Assembly (NCBI GenBank): GCA_032251515.1
Contig: JAVVDU010000038.1
Span: 1-20,740 of the forward strand
Direction: 5' to 3'
DNA from: Carthagonibacter sp032251515
GTDB lineage: Bacteria; Gemmatimonadota; Gemmatimonadetes; Palauibacterales; Palauibacteraceae
Length of the DNA stretch: 20,740 nt
This document shows, one piece after another, positions 1-7,772 of the stretch. Positions within the stretch are counted from its first letter, which is position 1; every line of letters starts with the position of its first letter. The notes under the pieces were generated by a model, which worked only from the letters and a program-made list of their open reading frames with translations, was not told the DNA's origin and made no database searches. The position numbers and the translations under genes were made by a program.

Positions 1-1
1 G

Positions 2-55
2 TACGTGTACCGGGTCTTCAAGGGGAAGGTCGTGCTGGGGCCGGAGAGCTACTGA
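2..55 (+). CDS. C-terminal fragment of an unidentified protein
   Basis: An open frame enters from the left edge and stops at TGA 53-55. The visible tail reads YVYRVFKGKVVLGPESY, which looks like genuine protein (hydrophobic and charged residues alternate as in a beta strand). It is too short to assign a family. A perfect hairpin follows 15 bases after the stop, which supports this being a real gene end. It converges on the metalloprotease gene. Confidence 0.5.
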   Translation, partial: YVYRVFKGKVVLGPESY

Positions 56-70
56 GAGGCCCGGAGCAGG

Positions 71-118
71 CGATCGAACGGCCCCGCGCGAACATCGTCG
101 CGCGGGGCCGTTCGATCG
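71..118. terminator. Perfect 20-bp stem hairpin between convergent genes
   Basis: Arms at 71-90 and 99-118 are exact reverse complements (20 of 20 pairs) around an 8-base loop. It lies between the + strand stop at 55 and the minus-strand stop at 131, so it most likely serves both genes as a bidirectional terminator. Neither side has a T-run, so if it terminates transcription it does so without the classical U-tract, as is common in GC-rich bacteria. Confidence 0.75.
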
Positions 119-130
119 GGGCCGGAAGAC

Positions 131-1102
131 TCAGTTCGGCCAGTAGGCCCAGTTCCCGCAGTACGAAGCGTCGTCGGTGCCGAGCGGCGCCCGGAGGGTG
201 CCGAGGATGAACGCGTTCATCACGGCCCTCGGGCTGACCTGGAGCTTGCCCGACGCGAGGTTGATCGCCACACGGCCGAAATGCCCGAGCTCGAGCGCGT
301 GTCCGTTCTCGTGGAGCGCGACCGTCTGGATGTCGATGAAGTCGCCCGTGCCCGTGTCGGTCCAGTCGAACGCGTCGTTGTACCAGACCTCCTTCAGAGC
401 CGTGTCGGTGCGACCGTTGGCGTCGACGTCCGACGGGGTGAAGTTTCCGCCTCCGTCGAAGCTGCCGAAGACGAACGTGAAGGTCACGCCGAGGACGTTG
501 TCGCTCGCGCCGGGCCCAAGAACGAGATCGAAGAGAGCACCGGGCAGGAAGCCGAGCGTCACGATGTCCGCGACGAACGGGTTGCCTCCGAGGATCGCGC
601 TCGGATTACCACCCTGGTCCGCCCGCTTGACGAGGGGAAGCTTGTTGCACGACAGGGCCGCCCACGTGTCGAACGAGGCGTCGATCTCGGGCTCGGCGTC
701 GATGCTGCCGTTGGCCGTCATGTTCGGCGTGTAGTTGAGATAGGTCAGGTTGTCGCCGTCGGCCAGCCTTCTCTCATCGCCGGGAACCCAGCGGGAGGTG
801 AGACGGAGGGTGCGGTCGGTCGCGAACAGGTCGTGCGCACGACCCGGCTCGGCGTTCGGCGCATAGGAGATCTCGACCTTGTCGACGGCCACGCCGAGAC
901 CCTCAGCCGCTAGCCTCCGGTTGACCTCGAGCAGGTAGTCGGTCAGAGGCGCCTCGACGACCGCCTCAACGTCGGCGCTCTTCTTGAACAGGGCCTCCGG
1001 CGCGGCGCCACCGGCCGCGGATGCCGCGGGGTCGACCACCGAGTCCTGGCACGCGGCGAGCGCCACGGCGCCGGCCACGAGCGCGAGCGGGACGATCCTC
1101 AT
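131..1102 (-). CDS. Matrixin-like zinc metalloprotease lipoprotein
   Basis: 323 residues. The N-terminus is a lipoprotein signal peptide with lipobox LAAC, acylated Cys at residue 18, so it is probably membrane-anchored on the periplasmic or outer side. Near the C-terminus it has a metzincin zinc site, HENGHALELGH (His264, Glu265, His268, His274), preceded by a hydrophobic strand as in matrixins, and a plausible Met-turn at Met295 (PRAVMNAF). The metzincin consensus has Gly three residues after the second His; here it is Glu271, which is unusual. Two Cys, near residue 150 and at 315, could form a disulfide. The ATG is well supported by GGAGGAGG just upstream. Family membership is inferred from the motif; the substrate is unknown, with peptide or envelope protein cleavage most likely. 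Confidence 0.75.
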   Translation of the reverse strand: MRIVPLALVAGAVALAACQDSVVDPAASAAGGAAPEALFKKSADVEAVVEAPLTDYLLEVNRRLAAEGLGVAVDKVEISYAPNAEPGRAHDLFATDRTLRLTSRWVPGDERRLADGDNLTYLNYTPNMTANGSIDAEPEIDASFDTWAALSCNKLPLVKRADQGGNPSAILGGNPFVADIVTLGFLPGALFDLVLGPGASDNVLGVTFTFVFGSFDGGGNFTPSDVDANGRTDTALKEVWYNDAFDWTDTGTGDFIDIQTVALHENGHALELGHFGRVAINLASGKLQVSPRAVMNAFILGTLRAPLGTDDASYCGNWAYWPN

Positions 1103-1141
1103 GCTTCCTCCTCCGTTCAGGGGACGGGCTCCCTGCCCGAT

Positions 1142-1162
1142 CGGACCGCCGTCTGCGGTCCG
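1142..1162 (-). terminator. 8-bp stem hairpin in the leader/intergenic region
   Basis: Arms CGGACCGC and GCGGTCCG are perfect reverse complements around a 5-base loop. It lies about 155-175 bases downstream of the stop at 1316 and 40 bases upstream of the start at 1102, both on the minus strand. It could end transcription from the upstream gene or be a leader element of the metalloprotease. There is no T-run. Confidence 0.3.
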
Positions 1163-1272
1163 GCTATTCCGATCCGCCGCGGGATGTCCGGGCGGCCGTT
1201 CGGATGCATTCGAGATCCTGCGCTCGCGCGCGCCGCCGGGCGCCTGCGTCCCGGCCTCGCGTCCGACAACGT

Positions 1273-1301
1273 TTCGTAACCGCTGCCTGGTTCCCCGTCA
1301 A
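1273..1301 (-). promoter_or_regulatory. Predicted promoter of the metalloprotease gene
   Basis: Reading the minus strand, TTGACG (1301-1296) and TACGAA (1278-1273) are separated by 17 bases. The -35 matches the sigma-70 consensus at 5 of 6 positions, the -10 only at 3 of 6. It lies in the one AT-richer patch of the 213-base gap, right after the stop of the upstream gene, and gives a leader of roughly 165 bases. Confidence 0.35.
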
Positions 1302-1315
1302 TTGTCGCGTCCACC

Positions 1316-2968
1316 CTACAACTGCGGCCGGAACTCCACCTCCGTCACCTTCCCCGCCTCCACGCGCACCTTCCGCCACACCTTCGCGCCTTCGATCTTC
1401 ACCCCCAGCACGTACATGCCGGCCGGCACGTCGCCGATCGCGAAGTGCTCCTGGAACACCGGGTCCGGATTCGCGCGGTCCTCGTAGGTCTCGGCGAACG
1501 AGAAGGGCGTCTCGACCGGGCCGGGCTTCGTCACGCCGTACACGCGCGCGCCCGGCACGGGCTCGCCGGCCGCGTCGAACACCCGCCCCGCGATCGCTCC
1601 GGTTCCGGGCAGCGGCTCGATCCACAGCTGCGGGTTTCGCGTGAACGGCGGGTAGCGCTCGTCCGGGCTCACGACCACGGAGACGTCCGCGTCGGGCGGG
1701 GTCACGTGGATCTCGAGGTGCAGGTGGTCGTTCGTGGCCCGGCCCGTGTTGCCGGCCCGCGCCACCTCGTCCCCCGCCCGCACCCGGTCGCCCTCCCGCA
1801 CGGACAGCGACAGGTTGTGGAAGTAGGTGCTCCACACCGCCTGCCCGTCCAGGGGCTCGTCGTGGCGCACGACCACCGTGAGGGCGCCCGCCTCCGCCTC
1901 GCCGGCGAACGCCACGGTCCCGTCGCCGATCGCGTGGATCGGCGTCCCCTCGGGAACGTTGAACTCGACGCCCTGGTGCTGCTGGAAGTTCCCGCCCATG
2001 GTCGAGCCGTACGTGTAGGTCTGGTCGAGCCGCGGGTTGTCCTCCGGCCGCACGGGACGCGCGAACCGGAAGTGCCGCCGTTCCGACGGCCCGGTGGCCT
2101 CGCCGCCCGGGTCGGGGTAGCCGCGGAAGACGCGCGTCCACTCGCAGATCCGCCGGGTGAGGTCGCTGTGGGCGCACGTGGCGGCCGGGATCCCCGTTCC
2201 GAGCACCGGCTCTCCGGCGTCCGCCTCCGGGGCGGCGGCCAGCAAGGCGCGCGTCTCCTCCCCGCCCATCGCCCGCGCGTGCGTCCAGGTCCGACCACCG
2301 TCGGCGCTCTCCGAGACGCCCCGCAGGTGGGCCACGCGCACGCGCGTGCCCGCCCCCTCGACCGGCGTCACGCCGAGCGCGAGCAAGTATTTGTTGAATA
2401 GACCGTTATCCTCCGTTACTTCACGCCAGTTCTCGCCGTCGTCGGCCGTGATCCGCAGGCCGTCGGCCGTCGCCACGAAGACCGTGTCGCCCGCCACGGC
2501 GATCCCGTTCGGGACGACGTACTGCCAGCGCGGCCCCAGCTTCCGGAACGTCCAGTTCTCCCACGTCCGGCCCCCGTCGAGCGACACGCCCCACCCGTTG
2601 CCGACCGTGCCGTACCAGGTCTCGTCGCCGGTGAAGGCGAAGGCGTTCACGAAGTCCCAGCTGATCGACATCGAGTCGTCGCGCGAGGCGACGATCCGTT
2701 CCCAGTCGTCGCCGCGGCCGGAGCGGCTCACGAAGATCCCCTGCCCGTAGGTGCCGACCCACACGGCGCCATCGGGCGCCACGGCGAGCGCCAGGACGTG
2801 GGCGCCCCAACCGTCGGGATCGGGCAGCGGGCTGGCCGGCCGCTCGGCGACCACGCCCGGCCCGGCCGCGGCGCCGTCAGCCGAACCGCCGTCGCCGGTC
2901 CCGGCGCACGCCGGCAGCCCGGCCAGGGCGAGCGGCAGGAGCACGCGGAGCGGTCGCAGGGCGATCAT
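1316..2968 (-). CDS. Propeller / M23 peptidase / CarboxypepD_reg lipoprotein
   Basis: 550 residues. Signal peptide with lipobox LPAC (Cys21). Residues about 50-250 contain repeats such as SLDGGRTWENW, TADDGENWREV and SADGGRTWTHA, typical of BNR/sortilin-type beta propellers. An M23 (LytM/lysostaphin) domain follows, with His331, His384 (YFHNLS), His415 and His417 (HLHLEIH). The usual HxxxD zinc motif reads HxxxE here (Glu335). The last 100 residues (from GAIAGRVFDAAGEPVPGARV) form a carboxypeptidase-regulatory-like beta sandwich. The open frame extends far upstream, but the ATG at 2968 is the real start because it opens a signal peptide and overlaps the amidase stop as ATGA. M23 enzymes usually cut peptidoglycan cross-links; activity here is uncertain because of the Asp-to-Glu change. 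Confidence 0.85.
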   Translation of the reverse strand: MIALRPLRVLLPLALAGLPACAGTGDGGSADGAAAGPGVVAERPASPLPDPDGWGAHVLALAVAPDGAVWVGTYGQGIFVSRSGRGDDWERIVASRDDSMSISWDFVNAFAFTGDETWYGTVGNGWGVSLDGGRTWENWTFRKLGPRWQYVVPNGIAVAGDTVFVATADGLRITADDGENWREVTEDNGLFNKYLLALGVTPVEGAGTRVRVAHLRGVSESADGGRTWTHARAMGGEETRALLAAAPEADAGEPVLGTGIPAATCAHSDLTRRICEWTRVFRGYPDPGGEATGPSERRHFRFARPVRPEDNPRLDQTYTYGSTMGGNFQQHQGVEFNVPEGTPIHAIGDGTVAFAGEAEAGALTVVVRHDEPLDGQAVWSTYFHNLSLSVREGDRVRAGDEVARAGNTGRATNDHLHLEIHVTPPDADVSVVVSPDERYPPFTRNPQLWIEPLPGTGAIAGRVFDAAGEPVPGARVYGVTKPGPVETPFSFAETYEDRANPDPVFQEHFAIGDVPAGMYVLGVKIEGAKVWRKVRVEAGKVTEVEFRPQL

Positions 2969-3816
2969 GGGGTCCTCCCGTCGTGGGTGTCGGAGTGGAA
3001 GCGCCCGTCGCCGTACAGCGACGGCCGGCGGTCCCGCCAGAACAGCCGGCGCGCCGTGGAGTCCGCGCAGACCTCGAGGTCGAGGTCCGAGATCACCAGG
3101 TCCTCCCGGTCCGCGGCCCCGCGCGCCAGGATCCGGCCCTCGGGGTCGGAGACGAACGACTCGCCGGCGAAGCGCAGCCCGTCGTCCTCGCCCACCCGGT
3201 TGCACAGCGCCGCGAAGTAGCCGTTCTGGAAGGCGGCGGTGCGGACCTCCGCCTCGAACATCCCTTCCGGCCACTCGCCGGCGGCCCCCGCCTGCGGGAT
3301 CACCACCAGCTCCGCCCCGGCGGCCCCCAGGGCGCGCATGTACTCCGGGTAGTGGCGGTCGTAGCAGATCGCGACGCCCACGCGGCCCGCGGCCGTGTCG
3401 TACACGGGCGCCCCCGTGTCGCCGGGGTGGTACCAGGCCTGCTCGTGGAAGCCCTCGTATTCGGTGATGTGGATCATCCGCGTCACGCCGAGAAGCGAAC
3501 CGTCCGCGTCGAACACGGGGGAGCTGTCGAACCGCCGGCCCGCCGCGTCCCGCTCGTACAGGTTGAACACCGTGACGAGGCCCAGCTCGCGGGCACGCGC
3601 TGCAATACGGTCCGTCGTCGGCCCGGGCACCGGCTCTGCCACGCCGTCGGCCCAGCCGCAGGTACGGTACTGCGGGAAGAAGCGGTCGAGCGCCAGCTCC
3701 GGGAAGGCCACGAGGGACGCCCCCGCCTCCCGGGCCGCCCCCATCGCGGCCAGCGCCCGCGCGAGGTTCTCGTCCCGGTCGGGCCCGGCGCGGCACTGCA
3801 CGAGCGCGATCCGCAC
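2965..3816 (-). CDS. Nitrilase-superfamily amidase, catalytic Lys replaced
   Basis: 283 residues from a GTG at 3816, the usual size for this family. It resembles N-carbamoylputrescine amidase and related C-N hydrolases. Glu40 (FPEL) and Cys151 (AICYDRHYPE) of the Glu-Lys-Cys triad are present, as is Glu125, aligning with the second conserved Glu. The segment equivalent to YRKMHIP reads TRMIHIT, so Met114 stands where the catalytic Lys should be. The open frame could extend 20 codons to an ATG at 3876, but the extension has no homologous look and would overlap the divergent gene's start. The GTG instead has AGGGGAGG 8 bases upstream. It is translationally coupled (ATGA) to the M23 lipoprotein, suggesting joint work at the envelope or co-expression only. 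The reaction is uncertain. Confidence 0.85.
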   Translation of the reverse strand: MRIALVQCRAGPDRDENLARALAAMGAAREAGASLVAFPELALDRFFPQYRTCGWADGVAEPVPGPTTDRIAARARELGLVTVFNLYERDAAGRRFDSSPVFDADGSLLGVTRMIHITEYEGFHEQAWYHPGDTGAPVYDTAAGRVGVAICYDRHYPEYMRALGAAGAELVVIPQAGAAGEWPEGMFEAEVRTAAFQNGYFAALCNRVGEDDGLRFAGESFVSDPEGRILARGAADREDLVISDLDLEVCADSTARRLFWRDRRPSLYGDGRFHSDTHDGRTP

Positions 3817-3824
3817 CCGCCGCG

Positions 3825-3832
3825 CCTCCCCT
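3825..3832 (-). promoter_or_regulatory. Ribosome binding site that fixes the amidase start
   Basis: The minus strand reads AGGGGAGG eight bases before the GTG at 3816, just ahead of the first conserved residues (RIALVQC). No comparable site precedes the upstream ATG at 3876. Confidence 0.6.
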
Positions 3833-3867
3833 TGCCCCGCCTCCTCCGGCCCGCTATCCACTCGCCC

Positions 3868-4953
3868 GTGAACCACGCATCCTCCTCCCCCCGACCGTCA
3901 GGTTCCGGTCCCGCGCCCGCCGCGCCGGACCACCGTCCCGTGCCGCCCGATCTCGCGATCCTGGCTCTCGTCCTCATCTGGGGCGCGAACTTCTCCGTGG
4001 TCAAGGCCGCGCTGCGCGAGTTCGACCCGCTCGGCTTCAACGCGCTCCGCTTCGTGATCGGCTCGGCGATCCTGTACGCCTTTCTGCGCGCCGGGGGACG
4101 TCGCCTGTCGTTCACCCGCCGCGAGCTCCCCACCCTGCTCGCTCTCGGCCTCGTCGGCAACTTCGTCTACCAGGTTCTGTTCATCTACGGCCTCGACTGG
4201 ACGCTCGCCGGCAACGCGGCCCTGATGCTCGCCACGAGCCCGATCTTCGTGACGCTCCTGTCGGCCGGGATCGGCCACGAGCGGATCTCCGCCGCCGGGT
4301 GGGCCGGGGTGGTCCTGTCGGTGGCCGGCATCGGGCTGGTGGTGTGGGGCGGGAGCCGAACGGTCGAGTTCGGCGCGGCCACGGTGCGCGGCGACCTGAC
4401 GATGCTGGGCGCGGCCGTGGCCTGGTCGGTGTTCACGGTGGGCTCGGCCCCGCTCGTGCGGCGTCACGGGCCGCTGCGCGCGACGGCCGTCACGATGTGG
4501 ATCGGCACGGTGGCTCAGCTCGTGGTCGCCGCGCCCGGTCTCGCGGCCCAGCGCTGGTCGGAGGTGAGCGTCATCGGCTGGTCGGCCCTCGCGTTCAGCG
4601 GGGCGCTGGCGATCGCCCTCGCGTACATCATCTGGTACTACGGCGTCCGGCACATCGGCAGCTCCCGCACCGCCGTCTACTCGAACACGGTCCCCGTGGT
4701 GGCCCTCCTCGTGGCCTGGGCCACCCTCGGCGAGGTCCCGACGTGGATGCAGGTGGCCGGCACGACCGCGATCGTCGGGGGGATCCTGCTCGCCCGGCTG
4801 CCCCGCCCCGGCGAGGGCCGGCGGCGGCCGGCGGCGGCCGGTCCGGACGGGTCCGCGGCTGCCGCCGGGACCGGCCGCGCCGCCGGTATCCCCCGCCCGG
4901 CATCCGGAGAGGACGGACCCGCGCCGGAGCCCCCGCCCCTGCCGCCCGAGTAG
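3868..4953 (+). CDS. EamA/DMT-family transporter
   Basis: About 361 residues. Multiple hydrophobic helices begin at DLAILALVLIWGANFSVVK, and the two-fold repeat organisation (about 10 helices, two EamA units) is typical of the drug/metabolite transporter superfamily. It would sit in the inner membrane and export a metabolite or amino acid; the substrate cannot be read from sequence. The last 50 residues are low-complexity, rich in Gly, Pro, Ala and Arg, and outside the family domain. The start is uncertain: GTG at 3868 gives a 28-residue Pro/Ser-rich lead, while GTG at 3940 starts just before the first helix; neither has a clear ribosome site. It is divergent from the amidase gene, so the short gap near 3817-3867 must hold both promoters, though I see no convincing boxes. 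It ends 13 bases from the convergent reductase gene. Confidence 0.85.
   Translation: MNHASSSPRPSGSGPAPAAPDHRPVPPDLAILALVLIWGANFSVVKAALREFDPLGFNALRFVIGSAILYAFLRAGGRRLSFTRRELPTLLALGLVGNFVYQVLFIYGLDWTLAGNAALMLATSPIFVTLLSAGIGHERISAAGWAGVVLSVAGIGLVVWGGSRTVEFGAATVRGDLTMLGAAVAWSVFTVGSAPLVRRHGPLRATAVTMWIGTVAQLVVAAPGLAAQRWSEVSVIGWSALAFSGALAIALAYIIWYYGVRHIGSSRTAVYSNTVPVVALLVAWATLGEVPTWMQVAGTTAIVGGILLARLPRPGEGRRRPAAAGPDGSAAAAGTGRAAGIPRPASGEDGPAPEPPPLPPE
4816..4841 (+). repeat. 2.6 copies of a 10-bp GC-rich tandem repeat
   Basis: GGCCGGCGGC occurs at 4816-4825 and 4826-4835, followed by a partial third copy. It lies in the low-complexity tail of the EamA gene and encodes Arg/Pro/Ala-rich residues. It is probably replication slippage in a dispensable tail. 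Confidence 0.7.
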
Positions 4954-4966
4954 GCCGCCGGCCCGC

Positions 4967-6058
4967 TCAGGCCATCGGCCGCGAGCGGGTACGTCGGTGC
5001 TCGCGCGTCCAGCGCACCAGCGGCCCGGCGCGCCGGGCGAACGGCGGCACCGAGATCCCCGTGCCCGCCAGGTCCGTCCGGGCGGCATCCACCGCGTAGT
5101 GCGTGGGGTGGTCGAAGTAGTCGAGCGCCTCGGCCGGAAACCCGGTGAGGAGGCGCAGGCCCGGCACCCGGCGCAGCGCCGCCTTCGCCGCCTTCCGCGG
5201 GACGCGGACGGTCACGAGGCGCCGTCCGGCCTCCGCGGCCAGCGCCGCGACCGCCTCGGCCACCGTGGGAGGATCGGGGTCGGCGAGCTGGTAGGTCCGG
5301 CCGGCCGCGTGCGGCAGCGCCGAGAGGTGGGCGATCGCCGCGACCACGAAGTCCCGCGGCACGACGTTCAGGCGGCTCGCCGCCGGGTCGCCCACCAGCG
5401 GCAGCAGGGCCACGGGCGGCTGGCGGAGCAGGTAGCGGACGATCCAGTAGGGCCCGTCCAGCTTCTGCGTGGCGCCCGTGGCGGCGTCGCCCGCCACGAT
5501 CGACGGCCGGTAGACCGTGACGGGGAGGCCGCCGTCCATCGCCTCCCGCACCGCGACCTCCGCCAGGTATTTCGTCTCCTCGTAGAAGTTGTTGAACGCC
5601 TGCCCCTTCTCGAGGTCCTCCTCGCGGAAGATCCCGGCGTGGCGGCCGCTCACGTAGCAGGTGCTGACGTAGTGCAGCCGCCGCAGGCGCGGCGCCTCCC
5701 GGGCGAGGGCCAGCACGTGCCGCGTCCCGTTCCGGTTCACGTGCAGCCCCACCTCCCGCGGCACGGCGAGGTCGTAGATCGCCGCGAGATGGTGGATCTC
5801 GGTGATCCGGTCCGCGAGCCGGCGCCGCTCCCGGCCGAGTCCGAGGTCCGGGAGCACGATGTCCCCCTCCACGAGCCGCACCCTGTCCCGCAGGCGGGGC
5901 TCGGCGAGCTGGAGCGCCGCGAGCCGCTCCCGCGCCAGGCCGGCCCAGCGCGGCTGCACGAGGCAGACGGCCGACGTGTCGGCCGAGCGCGCGAGGAGCC
6001 GCGGCAGGAGCTCCGAGCCCAGGAACCCGGGGAACCCGGTGACGAAGACCGTGCTCAC
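4967..6058 (-). CDS. Thioester-reductase-like extended SDR
   Basis: 363 residues from GTG 6058. The N-terminal nucleotide site reads TGFPGFLG (residues 7-14), followed by HHLAAIYDL. The catalytic set is Ser132 (YVSTCYVSG) with Tyr159 and Lys163 (YEETK). This is the pattern of extended SDRs of the NAD_binding_4 / male-sterility / thioester-reductase group, which reduce acyl thioesters to aldehydes or alcohols with NADPH. The GTG was chosen because it starts right at the first beta strand; upstream codons overlap the dehydrogenase gene. It is the third gene of a minus-strand operon, 16 bases after the aldehyde dehydrogenase. That context suggests acyl or aldehyde chemistry. A sugar- or steroid-type epimerase/dehydrogenase is possible but fits less well. 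Confidence 0.8.
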   Translation of the reverse strand: MSTVFVTGFPGFLGSELLPRLLARSADTSAVCLVQPRWAGLARERLAALQLAEPRLRDRVRLVEGDIVLPDLGLGRERRRLADRITEIHHLAAIYDLAVPREVGLHVNRNGTRHVLALAREAPRLRRLHYVSTCYVSGRHAGIFREEDLEKGQAFNNFYEETKYLAEVAVREAMDGGLPVTVYRPSIVAGDAATGATQKLDGPYWIVRYLLRQPPVALLPLVGDPAASRLNVVPRDFVVAAIAHLSALPHAAGRTYQLADPDPPTVAEAVAALAAEAGRRLVTVRVPRKAAKAALRRVPGLRLLTGFPAEALDYFDHPTHYAVDAARTDLAGTGISVPPFARRAGPLVRWTREHRRTRSRPMA

Positions 6059-6074
6059 GGGCGGCGCGACGCGG

Positions 6075-7772
6075 TCACCGGAGCCCGGGCAGGCGGCGCG
6101 AAGCCCGCAGGTACAGGACGGCGAGACGACGCAGGCCGGGACGGGCCACCCACGGGCCCGCGGCATCGAGCGGCAGCAGGCGCTGCTCGGCGACGGTGCG
6201 TGACTGGGCGAAGCGCAGCAGGCCCTCGGGCCCGTGCCGCCGGCCGGAGCCCGAGTCGCGCATCCCGCCCATCGGCGCGGCGAGCGAGCCCCAGGCGGCC
6301 GCGTAGGCCTCGTTCACGTTCACCGTGCCCGCCTGCAGGCGGCGGGCGATGCGGCGGGCGGGCCGGGGATCCCGCGACCAGATGCTGGCGTTCAGCCCGA
6401 GGCGACCGTGGTTCGCGAGCTCCACGGCCTCGTCCTCCGTGGCGAACGGGCGCACGCTCGCCACCGGCCCGAACGTCTCCTCCCGGAACGCGTCCGCCTC
6501 GAGGTCGACTCCCGTCAGCAGGGTCGGCTCGAAGAACCAGGGCCCGATCTCCGGACGGGCGCGGCCCCCCGCGCGTACGACGGCGCCCCGGGCCACGGCG
6601 TCCTCGACGTGCGCCCGCACCCGCGCGAGCTGGGCTGCCGAGGTCAGCGAGCCCACGTCGGCGCTCCAGTCCAGCGTGGCCCCCAGGCGCAGCGCGCCGA
6701 CGCGCGCCGCGAGGCGGGCCAGGAACTCGTCGTGCACGTCCCGGTGCACGAGGATCCGCTCCGTTCCGATGCACAGCTGCCCCGCATTCGCGAACGCCCC
6801 GCGCACCGCCCCGTCCACCGCTCGCCGCAGGTCGGCTCCCGGCAGCACGATGAGGGAGTTCTTGCCGCCCAGCTCGAGGCTCGCCACGCGCAGACGCCCT
6901 GCCGCGCGGCGGGCCACCGCCCGGCCCGTCTCCGTGCCCCCGGTGAACGCGACGAAGTCCGCCGCGTCCACCACGGCGGCTCCGGCCACCGGCCCCTCGC
7001 CCGGCACGACCGCCACGAGGTCGCGCGGCACGCCGGCCTCTGCCAGGAGGTCGGCCACGAGCGCCGCCGTGTGCGTCGTCTGCAGGTCGGGCTTCAGCAG
7101 CACCCCGTTCCCGGCCAGCAGCGCCGGGGCCACGTCCCCCGCGGTCAGGGCCAGCGGGTAGTTCCACGGCACGATCAGCCCCACCAGGCCCCACGGCTCG
7201 CGGTACACCCGGGTGCGCGTGAGGGGCGGCAGCGCGCCGCGGCGGCGGCGGGGGGCCAGCAGGCGGGAGGCCCGCGCAGCGTACCACCGGACGCTCAGAA
7301 GCGCGTCGACCAGCTCCTCGAACGCGTGCCGCCGCGCCTTCCCGGTCTCGAGCTGGACGATGTCCAGGACCTCGTCCATCCGGTCCAGCAGGAGATCGTG
7401 GAAGCGCCACAGGGGCCGCGCGCGGTCCCTCGGTGCCCGCCGGGCCCACTCGGCCGCGGCGGCCCGGACGCGGGCGGCGGCCTGCTCCACATCGGCAGGA
7501 CCGGCGCACGGCAGCCGGGCCAGCAGCCCGCCCGTGAACGCAACTCGCACCTCGCGCGTCTCCCGGTCCGCGGATCGCCCGGAGGTCAGGGCGGGCGCCT
7601 CCCCCGCCCCGGGCGCCTCCTTCCGCCCCGCTTCGGCCGGAACCGCGAGCCCGGCCCGCAGCCCGGCGAGGCGGGGGGCGAGGCGCGCCAGGGCGGCGTC
7701 CGGGGCGCGCGGGCCCGACTCCGCGCCGTTCCCGGTCCTGCGCCCGGTGCCGGACTCCACCGTGGACGTCAC
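6075..7772 (-). CDS. NAD(P)-dependent aldehyde dehydrogenase
   Basis: 565 residues from GTG 7772. All hallmark ALDH elements are present: PWNYP (202-206), cofactor Lys227, FTGGTETGR, general base Glu300 (ELGGKN) and nucleophile Cys334 (GQLCIGTER). It oxidises an aldehyde to the acid; the look is that of the succinate-semialdehyde-dehydrogenase-like branch, but the substrate is not determinable. It is about 70 residues longer than usual: residues 1-75 are an Ala/Gly/Arg-rich extension before the family domain. Even so, the GTG is the likely start because it overlaps the SRPBCC stop as GTGA and has GAGAGG 8 bases upstream. It is the middle gene of the SRPBCC-ALDH-reductase operon. Confidence 0.93.
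   Translation of the reverse strand: MTSTVESGTGRRTGNGAESGPRAPDAALARLAPRLAGLRAGLAVPAEAGRKEAPGAGEAPALTSGRSADRETREVRVAFTGGLLARLPCAGPADVEQAAARVRAAAAEWARRAPRDRARPLWRFHDLLLDRMDEVLDIVQLETGKARRHAFEELVDALLSVRWYAARASRLLAPRRRRGALPPLTRTRVYREPWGLVGLIVPWNYPLALTAGDVAPALLAGNGVLLKPDLQTTHTAALVADLLAEAGVPRDLVAVVPGEGPVAGAAVVDAADFVAFTGGTETGRAVARRAAGRLRVASLELGGKNSLIVLPGADLRRAVDGAVRGAFANAGQLCIGTERILVHRDVHDEFLARLAARVGALRLGATLDWSADVGSLTSAAQLARVRAHVEDAVARGAVVRAGGRARPEIGPWFFEPTLLTGVDLEADAFREETFGPVASVRPFATEDEAVELANHGRLGLNASIWSRDPRPARRIARRLQAGTVNVNEAYAAAWGSLAAPMGGMRDSGSGRRHGPEGLLRFAQSRTVAEQRLLPLDAAGPWVARPGLRRLAVLYLRASRRLPGLR

Noticed and set aside
3817..3876. N-terminal extension of the amidase to an ATG at 3876
   Set aside because: No ribosome site, no conserved residues, and it overlaps the divergent transporter start; the GTG at 3816 has a strong site.
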